A stretch of DNA of 52,628 nucleotides. It comes from Nitrospirota bacterium (GTDB lineage Bacteria; Nitrospirota; Thermodesulfovibrionia; Thermodesulfovibrionales; UBA1546). The notes under the pieces were generated by a model, which was given only the letters and a program-made list of their open reading frames with translations, had not been told where the DNA came from and did not search any database. The first letter of the stretch is position 1, and every line of letters begins with the position of its first letter. Positions 40,542-49,796 of this stretch are shown here, in pieces. The position numbers and the translations under genes were made by a program. The stretch lies in contig WPIF01000019.1 of NCBI GenBank assembly GCA_009773185.1, forward strand, positions 1-52,628, given 5' to 3'.

Positions 40542-41714
40542 ATGCCATTTGATTTTGTATTGCCGGATTTGGGAGAGGGAATCACTGAAGGCGAGATTAG
40601 AAAGTGGCTTGTTAAAGAAGGAGATGCCATAGAAGAGCACCAGACCGTCCTTGAGATAGAAACAGACAAGGCAGTTGTTGAGGTGCCTTCCCCAAAAAAA
40701 GGAACGGTTTTAAAGATTAACAAAGAAGAAGGCGCTATCGCAAAGGTGGGCGAGGTCTTAATGAGAATTGCAGAAGAAGGTGAGAAAGCAGAAGAGCAAT
40801 CTGCAGAGAAGCCAAAATCTGTGTCTGTTGTTGGAGTTCTTCCCGAAGAAGAAGAGGAGGTTCTTGCAGCTCCTGCTGTGCGCGCACTCGCAAAGGAACT
40901 CGGGGTAAAGCTCGAATCAATAAAAGGCTCCGGCCCAGGCGGCAGCATCACAAAAGAAGATGTGGCTGATGCATCTGAAAAGAGCAAGAAGACAGAAGAC
41001 CAGTTCGGCGCTATGGAGAGAATGCCTTTGAAGGGCTTGAGAAGGACAATAGCAAAGAATCTCATAACAGCCCAGAAAACAACTGCATCGGTAACAGGCA
41101 TGGATGAGGCTGATATAACTGAATTATGGAATCTGAGGGAAAAGGAGAAAAAGCCAATACAGCAGGAAAAAGGGATGCATCTTACTTTTATGCCGTTCTT
41201 TATCAAGGCTGTATACCATGCGCTTTTAGAACACCCTTTATTAAATGCGTCAATTGATGACGAGCGGGAAGAAATTATCATTAAAAAATACTATAACTTT
41301 GGGATTGCTGTTGATACGCCGGAAGGCTTGATGGTTCCTGTAGTAAAAGATGCAGGCAAAAAGACCATCCTTGAACTTGCCGCAGAGATACAGAATTTAG
41401 GCCAGAAGGCAAGGGAGCGTAAGATAAAGCTCGAAGAGATAAAGGGCAGTACATTCACAATTACAAATTACGGACATTTCGGCGGATGGTTTGCAACACC
41501 GATAATCAATTATCCTGATGTTGCAATACTCGGCACAGGCAAGATTTCTGATAAGCCGTGGGTTAAAGACGGACAGATTGTTATAAGAAAAATACTCCCA
41601 TTGTCCCTCACATTCGACCACAGGGTAACAGACGGTGTTGATGCATCAAAGTTCCTGACAAAGGTGATTCAGTACCTCGAAGACCCTGCGTTGTTGTTTA
41701 TAGAGAGCGCTTAG
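40542..41714 (+). CDS. pdhC: Dihydrolipoamide acetyltransferase (E2) of pyruvate dehydrogenase
   Basis: One N-terminal lipoyl domain with the lipoylated lysine in EIETDKAVVEVPSP, a peripheral subunit-binding domain (APAVRALAKELGVKLESIKG), and the catalytic domain ending LTFDHRVTDGVDASKF, where the His is the active-site base. The 390 residues with a single lipoyl domain are typical. AAGGAGG precedes the ATG. pdhA and pdhB lie 4-6 kb upstream on the same strand with the pilT/DUF4388 block inverted between them. Confidence 0.94.
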   Translation: MPFDFVLPDLGEGITEGEIRKWLVKEGDAIEEHQTVLEIETDKAVVEVPSPKKGTVLKINKEEGAIAKVGEVLMRIAEEGEKAEEQSAEKPKSVSVVGVLPEEEEEVLAAPAVRALAKELGVKLESIKGSGPGGSITKEDVADASEKSKKTEDQFGAMERMPLKGLRRTIAKNLITAQKTTASVTGMDEADITELWNLREKEKKPIQQEKGMHLTFMPFFIKAVYHALLEHPLLNASIDDEREEIIIKKYYNFGIAVDTPEGLMVPVVKDAGKKTILELAAEIQNLGQKARERKIKLEEIKGSTFTITNYGHFGGWFATPIINYPDVAILGTGKISDKPWVKDGQIVIRKILPLSLTFDHRVTDGVDASKFLTKVIQYLEDPALLFIESA

Positions 41715-41820
41715 CGCTTTATTTGCTGACTTTGCCTTACACTTTGCGCAAATTCATACTTGATTTTATCATAATTAAGTTTTAGTATAGGTCATAAAAA
41801 CGATTTCCTAAGGAGTGGCT

Positions 41821-42090
41821 ATGCCGATAATAAAATCCATATCAAGCCTTCGCAACCGGACAAGAGACATAGCGTCCCTGTGCCATGAGCAAGACGAGCC
41901 GGTTTACCTCACTACAAACGGCGAGGGCGACCTTGTTGTTATGAGCATTGAGCATTATGAGAGGCTCAAGGCAAGAGCAGACCTTTTTGAAAAACTTGGG
42001 GTTGCCCAAGCCCAGTCTGCTGCCGGAGAGAAGGGGTTTACCCATGCCCAGGTCATAAGCAAACTTCGTCAAAGATTGCATGGCAGATAA
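41821..42090 (+). CDS. Phd/YefM-type antitoxin
   Basis: The N-terminal pattern (IIKSISSLRNRTRDIASLCHE; EPVYLTTNGEGDLVVMSIEHYERL) is the Phd/YefM DNA-binding fold. The C-terminal tail is the toxin-neutralising part. AAGGAG precedes the ATG; a GTG two codons upstream is also open. It overlaps the toxin by 11 nt. The antitoxin normally represses the operon. Confidence 0.9.
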   Translation: MPIIKSISSLRNRTRDIASLCHEQDEPVYLTTNGEGDLVVMSIEHYERLKARADLFEKLGVAQAQSAAGEKGFTHAQVISKLRQRLHGR

Positions 42091-42385
42091 GTGCGCTGTT
42101 CGCTACCTTCCCGTTGCACTTGACGACCTCATATCAATTTTTGATTGGATTGCCGATGACAGCCCGGCAAATGCCAATAAATTCCTGAGGAAACTCGACC
42201 AGCAGATACGTAACCTTGAGAATCATCCCTCACTTGGCAGAATACCAAGAGATGAAAGGCTGAAAATTACCGGCTATCGTATTCTAATAATCGAATCTTA
42301 TCTTGTGTTTTATATAGTGCGCGATAAAACAGTTGAAATTCATAGGATCATCCACGGCTCACGGCACCTGGACAACATCTTGTAA
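42080..42385 (+). CDS. RelE/ParE-type toxin
   Basis: The RelE/ParE fold is recognisable from PVALDDLISIFDWIADDSPANA, FLRKLDQQIRNLENHPSLGR and YRILIIESYLVFYIVRDKTVEIHRIIHGSR. The HRIIHGSR end is the ParE-like signature. Length 101. Without active-site comparison, ribosome-dependent RNase (RelE) and gyrase poison (ParE) cannot be separated. Start codon lies inside the antitoxin end. Confidence 0.9.
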   Translation: MADKCAVRYLPVALDDLISIFDWIADDSPANANKFLRKLDQQIRNLENHPSLGRIPRDERLKITGYRILIIESYLVFYIVRDKTVEIHRIIHGSRHLDNIL

Positions 42386-42917
42386 TTCCATCCCGCAATT
42401 TCACAACCTTTGACCACTTCACCCCACCTGCCCTACACAATCTTTGTCTCCGTCTTTGCTCACTATGCACCAACCGTAAGACAATTTATGGAGGTTCAGC
42501 CTCAATAGATGCTCAGAGACGAATGAGGAGTATATAGCGAGCGTGAAAAACCTAAGACGATTTAGAACGTGATGATTTTAATGTGTCGCAGATAATCCAA
42601 ATGAGGAGGGTAAGCTGTAATATGGCCACAAAAAATTCCATAGCTCTATTATAGATGGAGAATTTAAAATATGCAAAACAAGCAGAAAATAGAAGTTCCT
42701 GCCAAAATAAAAATGTCTAGTTTTATGAATTGTTGTTCAATACAGTTGTCATTCCGACTTGTTCGGAATCCCTCTGAAGAAAAAAGGCCAGAGGTTAAAC
42801 CTTGACAGACCTGTTTCCCTCCACAATCCTTATCTCCGCCTTTGTCACACCATACACCAACCGTAAGACAATTTATGGAGATTCAACCTCAATAGACTCG
42901 ATACTTTGTAGCCGTCA
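42386..42917. other. Gene graveyard with decayed restriction-enzyme tails and a Bro-like start
   Basis: No intact gene. Two related 75-77-bp blocks (42436-42510 and 42821-42897) read on the minus strand as a frameshifted LVYGVTKAEIRIVEGN-like tail, close to the C-terminus of the restriction-modification gene at 44.6 kb. At 42622 an ATG starts MATKNSIALL and stops, resembling the first residues of BRO-family proteins. A 19-bp hairpin (ATTCCGA/TCGGAAT) lies at about 42751. The block looks like debris from repeated insertion and deletion. Confidence 0.6.
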
Positions 42918-43827
42918 TTATTTCCGATAGCGACCTTGACCAATAACACTTTCTATTCTATATCTAAGTTTTTCCCTGAATTCTGGCAACTTGTCAGGTT
43001 CCCAAGCAATACAGTTATACTGGCGTATGTCAAAATGCAGATTGTCAACATCATCTTTTCTGCATGTCCAAAAAAACTTCCAGCCCAAGGCCTTTTCCAT
43101 AGCCGGCTTCAAAATATACGCCGCCACGATGTCCAGTAAAATCAGCTACTACGAACCGGCTACGCCTTATTTGTGCAATAATTTCATCATCAATTTTGTT
43201 ATTATGTTCCCTCTGATCAACACGATGTGGTTTATACCCCGCAGCAAGTATAGCTTCGGAGATTGCAGTATCATAAATGTCTTGCATGGTTGCATCAAAC
43301 CACATGGCGACGAACGCTTGAAGGCTATCCGCATTTATTTTTTTAATGTCTTCTATCTTTTGCCACCCATCCGCTGCAATTTTATATGCCGGACCGCGGC
43401 CCATAACAGGTTGAGAAATTATTCTTTGCGATGAGGCAAGGAAACCAAGAATTTCTTTCAACTCTGCCTCATTGAGACACCAGCCCCAGCTAATCCATGA
43501 TTTATTATATGGAACGAATTCCCCCGCATATTCCGTACGTCTTTCCATCGCCAATAAAATCTTGTTTGCTCGTTCATGAAAGCTTGTACTTGCTGTTGAC
43601 ATCAATTGATCTAAATTATGTGTGGTGATTTTAGAAGAAGGGTTATCATAAAGCCAGCCCGATGCGTTTGCTCTTTGCCTTGGTTCCACAGAAAAGGTTT
43701 TTAGATTTGCAAGAGCTTCTCTCGTAATATGATAATTACCGCAACGCAGACAACTTACGGAAGAGACCTCTAATCCACGGTTAAAACTATAATCAATTGG
43801 TTCCTGGCATATAGGACACGGTTCCAT
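42918..43827 (-). CDS. Zinc-ribbon/TIR-like (nucleoside deoxyribosyltransferase-like) protein, frameshifted
   Basis: The first frame gives an N-terminal zinc ribbon (CPICQEPI...SCLRCGNY), a helical middle, and then a Rossmann-like domain: AFVAMWFDATMQDIYDTAI, GYKPHRVDQREHNNKIDDEI, FVVADFTGHRGGVYFEAGYG. It breaks in a run of seven A (43070-43076). Removing one base joins it to a second frame, FWTCRKDDVDNLHFDIRQYN and CIAWE, giving about 302 residues with a complete domain. This fold is used by TIR-like and nucleoside deoxyribosyltransferase-like defence effectors. The frameshift may be a sequencing slip, a mutation, or programmed slippage. Function by fold only. Confidence 0.7.
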
Positions 43828-43877
43828 TTTATATCCTCACTTTAAGATAATATTTTGACAAGAGTTAATCGCCTCCA

Positions 43878-43988
43878 CTACTCCACTATCAACATAGCAC
43901 CACTAAAAGAGACATTAAGTGTTCGCAAAATCTCAAGAACTTTCATCAATCCTTTTTTCCCTCCCCCGTCAAGCCGTACAAAGTTCAC
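43878..43988 (-). CDS. Possible 36-residue peptide
   Basis: GTG start with AAGGA 6 nt upstream; the sequence VNFVRLDGGGKKGLMKVLEI followed by LRTLNVSFSGAMLIVE. It lies between the partner protein and the TIR-like gene on the same strand. It may be a fragment. Not recognised. Confidence 0.3.
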   Translation of the reverse strand: MNFVRLDGGGKKGLMKVLEILRTLNVSFSGAMLIVE

Positions 43989-44009
43989 TTGTCTTCCTTA
44001 GTTTTTCAA

Positions 44010-44573
44010 TTACTTATTCTTAATTAAAGTAAATTTCGGATGCGATAATAAGTCGCCCTTATTTGCCTCTTCAAGCTCCAAGGCGATCTTTTCAAGTAAA
44101 TCCCTGTAGTCGAAAAGCGACTTAGCTCCATATTTCTGTAGTTTTTTCTTGATGTACCATGAGTTTTTGTTATCTACAAAAAACTTATGATGCAGTATTT
44201 TACCAAGCTCTTTTTCATAATAGTCAATAAGTTCTTTTTTTACCGGGGTATACTTGAACACGGATAGACTTGTGCTTCCCTTTTTGCCTATTAACAATTC
44301 TAAGGGTTGATCGGCATCAGGGTTGTTTTTTAACAGCTTAGCGAATAACTTTTTTGCATGGTATTCCTTTTGTTTAGATGGCTTTTCGTCATTAAGGCTA
44401 TGTTCAAGATATTCGCATATCCGTGCCTCAATCCCCATTCTCAACTCTAAAGCTGCATAGAACAAACTTTCTATATTACCTGCATCAAAAAGGCTGAGTT
44501 GTTTCCTGGCTCTATCCAAAAAATCGAGGGATGAAATATTGTAATCAACATAAGGATAATCTGGATCAGTCAT
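44010..44573 (-). CDS. Restriction-modification-linked protein of unknown function
   Basis: Not recognised. A 187-residue soluble helical protein: SSLDFLDRARKQLSLFDAGN, FYAALELRMGIEARICEYLEH, then a strand-rich middle and a basic C-terminus. The LELRMGIEARI helix has a HEPN-like look, but the RxxxxH motif is absent. It begins 2 nt after the restriction-enzyme stop, with its ribosome site GGAGGG inside that gene, so the two are co-translated. A regulator or accessory factor of the enzyme is likely. Confidence 0.7.
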   Translation of the reverse strand: MTDPDYPYVDYNISSLDFLDRARKQLSLFDAGNIESLFYAALELRMGIEARICEYLEHSLNDEKPSKQKEYHAKKLFAKLLKNNPDADQPLELLIGKKGSTSLSVFKYTPVKKELIDYYEKELGKILHHKFFVDNKNSWYIKKKLQKYGAKSLFDYRDLLEKIALELEEANKGDLLSHPKFTLIKNK

Positions 44574-44575
44574 GG

Positions 44576-47440
44576 TCAATTACCCTCCACAATCCTTATC
44601 TCTTCCTCCGCTAAGCCATACAACTCATAAACAAGTTTATCTATTTGTTTATCTGTTGCGTCAATCTGCCGCTGGAGGGAGTTCTTTTCGTGGTCGGTCT
44701 TGGCTGACGATAATTGCTTGTTAAGCGAAAGCATCTGCTCAACGAGTGAGACCATCTTGTCATGGTTGTTTTTATCTTTCGATACCAATGGGAATGGAAG
44801 TGCGATAACATCTTTAATTGTCACCTGAGGGAAATCGTCCTTAGTTGCTTGTGTGACTTGATTGATGTACAAATACGATATCAGCCGACTGTTTAATACG
44901 CCTAAAATAGCAGCGATACTAAGAGCTTTATCTTTTGCCAAAACGCTATACAGATTTTTGTTCGTAATAAACGTATCAGTAGCCAGCGTTGCCATCATTC
45001 TTTGACGCCGGTTCACCAAGCGTCTCAGCAAAACACGAGGCCCTTCGAACCATATAAATTCTTTGGGGCGTTCTTTCATCTTGTCGCTAAATTCAACCCA
45101 CTGCTCAGCAACAAGGTTAAGCTGATACCTGTACACATCGCCCTCAAAATAACGATAGCTATTTGAGCTTAACTTTTTCTTGGTAAGTAGTTCCTTATCA
45201 AAAAGTACGCCACGTTTGATTTGAACCGCATCGTCAAAAGTGCCGGAAACATGTTTGCGAATTTTTTCAAGCAAGTGTACCGTGCTGGGGTCAAGAACAA
45301 ACTTCTTGTCATTGGAACTCATCCACTCGCTTTGATGGACAGCCTTATACTGATCTCGTGTCAAATCAATTGCAATAAGTTTTTCACGCTTAGGATAGAT
45401 ATGCGTTTGAACTTTGTGATTGGCACCTACTGCTTGGTTTGCAATTACAAAGACTGTTGTATCAATATAGGCATCCTTGAAAACATCAAAGGGAAGGAGA
45501 ATTATTGACTCAATCGTGTGTGGCAAAATGAGTTCGCGAAGTTTCTTGTATTCGGGACCGCCAAGCCAAGCTGAAGGGACAATAAACGAGTGCCTACCGT
45601 CTTTTTCCAGCAGAGAAATGCTTTTTTCTATAAAGCAAGTATAAACGTCTTTAACGCCGCCAAATACCTGATACTTATCTGCAAAATATTCTGCCTCTTG
45701 CTTCCCGAATGTCGCCCCATACGGCGGATTTCCAATCACCACATCAAAGCCGCCTGATTTCATGATGGCGGAAAATTCTTTCTCCCAATCAAATACATTT
45801 ATCCTGTACCGTTCTTCATCATCAAGCATTGTCTGCTGCTGATAGAAATCAGGGCCGATGAGGGAGTTCCCGCATTTGACGTTGTCGCCTAAGTCAGGCA
45901 GCGCCCTCTCATGATAGAACTTAAGCTGTTTTTCAATTGTCTGGTTGTTCTCTCCTTCGAGAACTTTTAACAGCAATGACAGCTTTGTGACCTCGACTGC
46001 CTGTGAGTCTATATCAACTCCATAAATATTGTTTAAGAGAATACGCTTCTTCTCCGCTGTCGTGAGATGCCAAGCTCCGCCCTGCGTCTGATAAAGAACC
46101 GGCTTCTTGCCTGTGGCTAATTTCTGCGGGTCGTTGTTTGCGTACCAGTCCCGGTGCCAGTCGAGAAGATACTGATAGGCTTCCAATAGAAATGAGCCTG
46201 AACCGCATGCAGGGTCGAGGATGCGGAGCTTTGAAACGTATTTGGGGTTAGGGTTTGGGGATTCGGGATTGGATAACAGTTTCCCGACTGTATTTTTGAC
46301 AATATAATCCACAATATAGGTCGGCGTGTAATATACGCCGCCTGCTTTTCTGACTTCGGGTTTTTCCTCAACGATGGCCCGGTGTCCTGAGGTAAGACGA
46401 ATAACTTTCCCTAAAAACTGCTCATAGACCTGCCCGAGGATGTCAGCAGGAAGCACTGAAAACTCATACGGGCTTTCAGGATAATAAAGGCGCTTGATAA
46501 TGTCTTTCAGGTTTTTATCATCGAGCGATAAATTCGGCGTCAGTTCATCGGGCGTCTCGTGGCGGTCTTTTTCTTTGTTGAAGTGAAACAGGCCTGAATT
46601 ATATTTTTCATCAGCGGTTCTGAAGAATTCGAGAAGCCGTCTATAAATATTTGTACCGTTCATCAGGGTCAAGAGACGGCCATACTGCTCAATGCCCCTG
46701 TCCTCGCATATTCGAAGAAAGATGATACGGTCAATTGTCCGCTGTACGGCAAAGTTTAATTCGCGCTGAGAAAGTTCAGGATTACGGATGGCAATGTTCT
46801 TGGCAAGGATATCACGCCACGATTCTATTTCCTTAAGAAAGGCGTCATCTACCTCGGCGGTTCCCCTTTTATGTTTTCCTTTTTCTGCATACTTGTCGAA
46901 AGAACCTCTAAGGATTGCCTCACGGGAGAATATGGGCTCAATCTCAGTCCATTTTTCTGAGAAGTCCTCATATCTGAGATACATTATTCTTGCAGTTGAA
47001 GCTTTGTCTGTCTTTGCCGGAGCTATGCGGCAGTCATAAACTGCAAACTCTTCGAAATCAGTAAGTATACTGAGGGGAAGTTTGGCTGACCATGCATATC
47101 GTCTGAGCTGGAAGGCAGGATTTAGATCATCTTTGATATTGACAGACGGTTTCTTTGTCTCAACAAAGAACTTCCTTGTGCCGCCGATGCGAAAGCAGTA
47201 ATCAGGCGCTTTTGTCGCGCTTCCGATCTTTATCGAATCTTCATGAATAACATCCTTGTATGCCTCTGCATAGCCCTGCCTGTTATTGACATCCCATCCA
47301 AGGGCTTCAAAAAAAGGGTCTATAAATTCACGGCGGAGCTGGGTTTCGTTATACTGTCCGGAAATATAGGCTTCGCGGTTCCGGGCGAACCTCTCAATGA
47401 GTTTTAAAACTTCATCGGGCGTCTTCCTGTGTTCTATCAT
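44576..47440 (-). CDS. Type IIG restriction-modification enzyme (Eco57I-like)
   Basis: Single-chain endonuclease-methyltransferase. N-terminal nuclease: APDYCF...FFVETKKPSV gives PD-(x)n-ExK. SAM motif I is LDPACGSGSFLLEAY, motif IV VVIGNPPYG. The C-terminal third is a target-recognition region with VTIKDVIALPFPLV and a helical end (IDKLVYELYGLAEEEIRIVEG). Length about 954, right for a IIG enzyme. It is an N6-adenine methylase by motif (NPPY). The ATG at MIEHRK is preferred over a TTG. The long helical DUF (residues 140-300) matches the fusion form seen in bifunctional enzymes. Confidence 0.9.
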   Translation of the reverse strand: MIEHRKTPDEVLKLIERFARNREAYISGQYNETQLRREFIDPFFEALGWDVNNRQGYAEAYKDVIHEDSIKIGSATKAPDYCFRIGGTRKFFVETKKPSVNIKDDLNPAFQLRRYAWSAKLPLSILTDFEEFAVYDCRIAPAKTDKASTARIMYLRYEDFSEKWTEIEPIFSREAILRGSFDKYAEKGKHKRGTAEVDDAFLKEIESWRDILAKNIAIRNPELSQRELNFAVQRTIDRIIFLRICEDRGIEQYGRLLTLMNGTNIYRRLLEFFRTADEKYNSGLFHFNKEKDRHETPDELTPNLSLDDKNLKDIIKRLYYPESPYEFSVLPADILGQVYEQFLGKVIRLTSGHRAIVEEKPEVRKAGGVYYTPTYIVDYIVKNTVGKLLSNPESPNPNPKYVSKLRILDPACGSGSFLLEAYQYLLDWHRDWYANNDPQKLATGKKPVLYQTQGGAWHLTTAEKKRILLNNIYGVDIDSQAVEVTKLSLLLKVLEGENNQTIEKQLKFYHERALPDLGDNVKCGNSLIGPDFYQQQTMLDDEERYRINVFDWEKEFSAIMKSGGFDVVIGNPPYGATFGKQEAEYFADKYQVFGGVKDVYTCFIEKSISLLEKDGRHSFIVPSAWLGGPEYKKLRELILPHTIESIILLPFDVFKDAYIDTTVFVIANQAVGANHKVQTHIYPKREKLIAIDLTRDQYKAVHQSEWMSSNDKKFVLDPSTVHLLEKIRKHVSGTFDDAVQIKRGVLFDKELLTKKKLSSNSYRYFEGDVYRYQLNLVAEQWVEFSDKMKERPKEFIWFEGPRVLLRRLVNRRQRMMATLATDTFITNKNLYSVLAKDKALSIAAILGVLNSRLISYLYINQVTQATKDDFPQVTIKDVIALPFPLVSKDKNNHDKMVSLVEQMLSLNKQLSSAKTDHEKNSLQRQIDATDKQIDKLVYELYGLAEEEIRIVEGN

Positions 47441-47556
47441 TTTGAACAAGTTTAAAAAGGATATGTTCGATTATATCACAGCGGAAATATTTCATGCGGC
47501 CAAGCTTAACACAACCAGCCCTTTATAGAGCAGGCTTGATGTAATATAATAACCGT

Positions 47557-48927
47557 ATGGCGACAACAACCAAGGCAAGCCTTGATTCTCTATTTAAACC
47601 TCAATCCATCGCCCTGATTGGCGCGGCGCATAGCGAGGAGAAGCTCGGAGGCGTTATCCTGAAGAGCCTGCTTAAGTTCAAGGGGAAGATCTATCCTGTA
47701 AACCCGAAGTACAAAAAACTCATGGGGCTAAAGGCATATCCCTCCGCAGGAGATATCCCCGAGGTTGAGCTTACGATAATCATGAGGCCCGCCAAAGAAG
47801 TCCCTGCAATCCTCAACGAGCTTAAGGCTAAGACAAAGAGCGTGCTTATAATGAGCTCGGGTTTTGCGGAGATAGGAGAAACAGGCCTTCAGGAGGAAGT
47901 GAAGAAAATCGGGAAGGAATCAGGATTCAGGATCGTGGGGCCTAATTGCATGGGACTTTATAACCCTTATCACAAACTCGATACTTTTTTCCTGCCGCAA
48001 GAGAGATTGAGGCGGCCAAAGCCAGGCAACGTCTCGATAGTTTCCCAGAGCGGAGCAATCTTGAGCTGCATTATGGAAGAGATAAGAAAGGCAAACACAG
48101 GCGTGTCTAAGATCATCGGTTACGGGAATGCGGCGGATGTGGATGAGTCTGATATATACGACTACCTTGCGGAAGATGAAAAGACCGATGTCGTCATCTC
48201 CTATATTGAATCGGTAGGTGATGGGAGAAAGTTTGTTGAAAAGGCAAGGGCGCTTTCAGATAAGAAGGCTCTGCTCGTGCTTAAATCAGGCAAAAGCCCT
48301 GGCGGAGAGGTTGCGGCATTCTCACATACAGGAAGGCTTGCCGGAAGATATGAGGTATTCCATTCGATTCTGAAACAATTCAGAATTCAGGAGGCCGGGG
48401 ATTTTGAGGAGCTTCTGGATGCAACAAAGGCGCTATCGTATCAGAGCGCAAAATGCAGAGATGCGAAGAAGGGATGCAACAGCGTTCTGATAATAACAAA
48501 CGGCGGAGGTTCCGGTGTCCTTGCTGTTGATGAATGCATAAAACAGAGGATTGAGGTACCTAAGATGTCTGGGGCCCATAAGGAAAGGCTTAGGAAGGTA
48601 TTCCCTCCTTTTTATGGAATAAATAATCCGGTTGATCTCACTGCCCAGGTTAGGGACGAGGATTATGCCGTTGCTCTTGCCGAGCTTAAGGATGATTATG
48701 ACGGATTTTTGCTTATTGCGCTTCCTAATGTAATGGGCATCACTGAAAAGCTCGGCAGAATAATGGAAGATGCGGTGAGAGATTTAAATAAGCCGGTTGT
48801 TTTTTACGTGTCAGAGGGAGGCATATCAAAAAAATTGATTGCCCTCCTTGAGAGAGCAAAGATACCCGTTTACCCTTCACCTGAAAGGGCAGTGAGGGCA
48901 ATCAGGGCGCTTTTAATACACACATAA
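47557..48927 (+). CDS. ADP-forming acyl-CoA synthetase alpha-type protein
   Basis: NDP-forming acyl-CoA synthetase, alpha-subunit domains only: CoA-binding Rossmann fold (SIALIGAAHSEEKLGGVIL), then succinyl-CoA synthetase-like flavodoxin domains with the phosphohistidine loop AAFSHTGRLAG, and IVSQSGA(I). It lacks the beta (ATP-grasp) subunit, and the 456-residue length fits alpha alone. It would make acetate plus ATP from acetyl-CoA with a beta subunit from elsewhere. Lone PAT-like or acyl-CoA regulators exist, so activity is not proved. No beta-subunit gene is within 1 kb. Confidence 0.85.
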   Translation: MATTTKASLDSLFKPQSIALIGAAHSEEKLGGVILKSLLKFKGKIYPVNPKYKKLMGLKAYPSAGDIPEVELTIIMRPAKEVPAILNELKAKTKSVLIMSSGFAEIGETGLQEEVKKIGKESGFRIVGPNCMGLYNPYHKLDTFFLPQERLRRPKPGNVSIVSQSGAILSCIMEEIRKANTGVSKIIGYGNAADVDESDIYDYLAEDEKTDVVISYIESVGDGRKFVEKARALSDKKALLVLKSGKSPGGEVAAFSHTGRLAGRYEVFHSILKQFRIQEAGDFEELLDATKALSYQSAKCRDAKKGCNSVLIITNGGGSGVLAVDECIKQRIEVPKMSGAHKERLRKVFPPFYGINNPVDLTAQVRDEDYAVALAELKDDYDGFLLIALPNVMGITEKLGRIMEDAVRDLNKPVVFYVSEGGISKKLIALLERAKIPVYPSPERAVRAIRALLIHT

Positions 48928-48943
48928 GGTTTTTTGGTATCCT

Positions 48944-49053
48944 AACTCCCCTCCTTAGTTAAGGAGGGGTAGGGGTGGTCTGATTAGGATGAATTCCCTT
49001 TTCCCACTTACCACCCTGTCCTTCGGACACCCCTCCTAAAATAGGAGGGGAGC
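48944..49053. repeat. Palindromic MITE-like repeat
   Basis: Two internal hairpins (48948-48969, CCCCTCCTTA/TAAGGAGGGG; 49030-49050, CCCCTCCTA/TAGGAGGGG) are joined by complementary arms TAGGGGTGGTC and ACCACCC. The outer ends are themselves inverted (ACTCCCCTCC / GGAGGGGAGC). The structure suggests a non-coding mobile palindrome. It lies between two plus-strand genes. The remaining 130 bp to the DUF4410 gene shows no other feature. Confidence 0.65.
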
Positions 49054-49198
49054 TACAAAAAGCTTTTACTTTACCCACTTACTTTGAGAAAGATTTTCTT
49101 TTAGCTGGTCTTGTTTTTTATGTTGAGTACCTTTATTATTATAAAAACAGCATGCTTATCACTTCATTAACAAATCACAGCAAGGAGGTGTAACTTTT

Positions 49199-49723
49199 AT
49201 GAAAAAGTTTTTGGGAGTAATTACCATTCTCGCAGTTATTTTTGCCGCCGGCGTGGCATTTGCGGGCCCCAAGGCGCCAGGGTTGGAAGGCGGGGGCAAG
49301 ATTTCAATCTTCATTCTGTTAGACACGGGAATTACTGATGGCATGAATGGAAGACAGGAAAAGGCACAGAACGACATTGGCGATTGGATGGGTAATGACC
49401 TTGTCAGGATGCTCAATAAAGCCGGATATGAGGCAACTCTTATCCAGAAACAGAACGACTACACTCCCGGAGCCGGGAAATATCTCCTTAAGGCCACTAT
49501 TGTAAAATATGACCCCGGCAGCACAGCAGCGCGCGTGATAGTTGGTTTTGGTGCCGGAGCTGCATCAATGGATATGCGCTATGAATTATCCGGAAAAGGA
49601 GAGGCTTTGCTGAAATACGATGATGGTGTGGGCTCGGGCAGAGACTGGAGAAACGTCGCCAGGAAACTTAACGAGAATGCCCTGAAGAGGGTCACAGAGA
49701 AGATGAATGAAATGCACAAGTAA
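49199..49723 (+). CDS. Exported DUF4410 protein
   Basis: A cleavable signal peptide (KKFLGVITILAVIFAAGVAFA) leads a 150-residue mature protein. DUF4410 is recognised by YLLKATIVKYDPGSTAARVIVGFGAGAA; function unknown in this family, often envelope-associated. It has AAGGAGGT upstream of the ATG. A strong terminator follows, and the cytochrome operon converges on it. Confidence 0.78.
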   Translation: MKKFLGVITILAVIFAAGVAFAGPKAPGLEGGGKISIFILLDTGITDGMNGRQEKAQNDIGDWMGNDLVRMLNKAGYEATLIQKQNDYTPGAGKYLLKATIVKYDPGSTAARVIVGFGAGAASMDMRYELSGKGEALLKYDDGVGSGRDWRNVARKLNENALKRVTEKMNEMHK

Positions 49724-49754
49724 GGCGACTGCGACAGAATAATTTAAGTATAAA

Positions 49755-49790
49755 AGAGCGATAGCAGTGATTGGTCACTGCTATCGCTCT
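49755..49790. terminator. Bidirectional terminator hairpin between convergent genes
   Basis: AGAGCGATAGCAGTGA-TTGG-TCACTGCTATCGCTCT is a perfect 16-bp stem with a 4-nt loop, between the DUF4410 stop and the nonahaem cytochrome stop. Short T-rich and A-rich flanks exist on both sides. Confidence 0.88.
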
Positions 49791-49796
49791 TCATTT

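Noticed and set aside
42918-43127. Separate 69-residue gene
   Set aside because: Its sequence continues the TIR-like domain in the next frame; it is the C-terminal half of one frameshifted gene.
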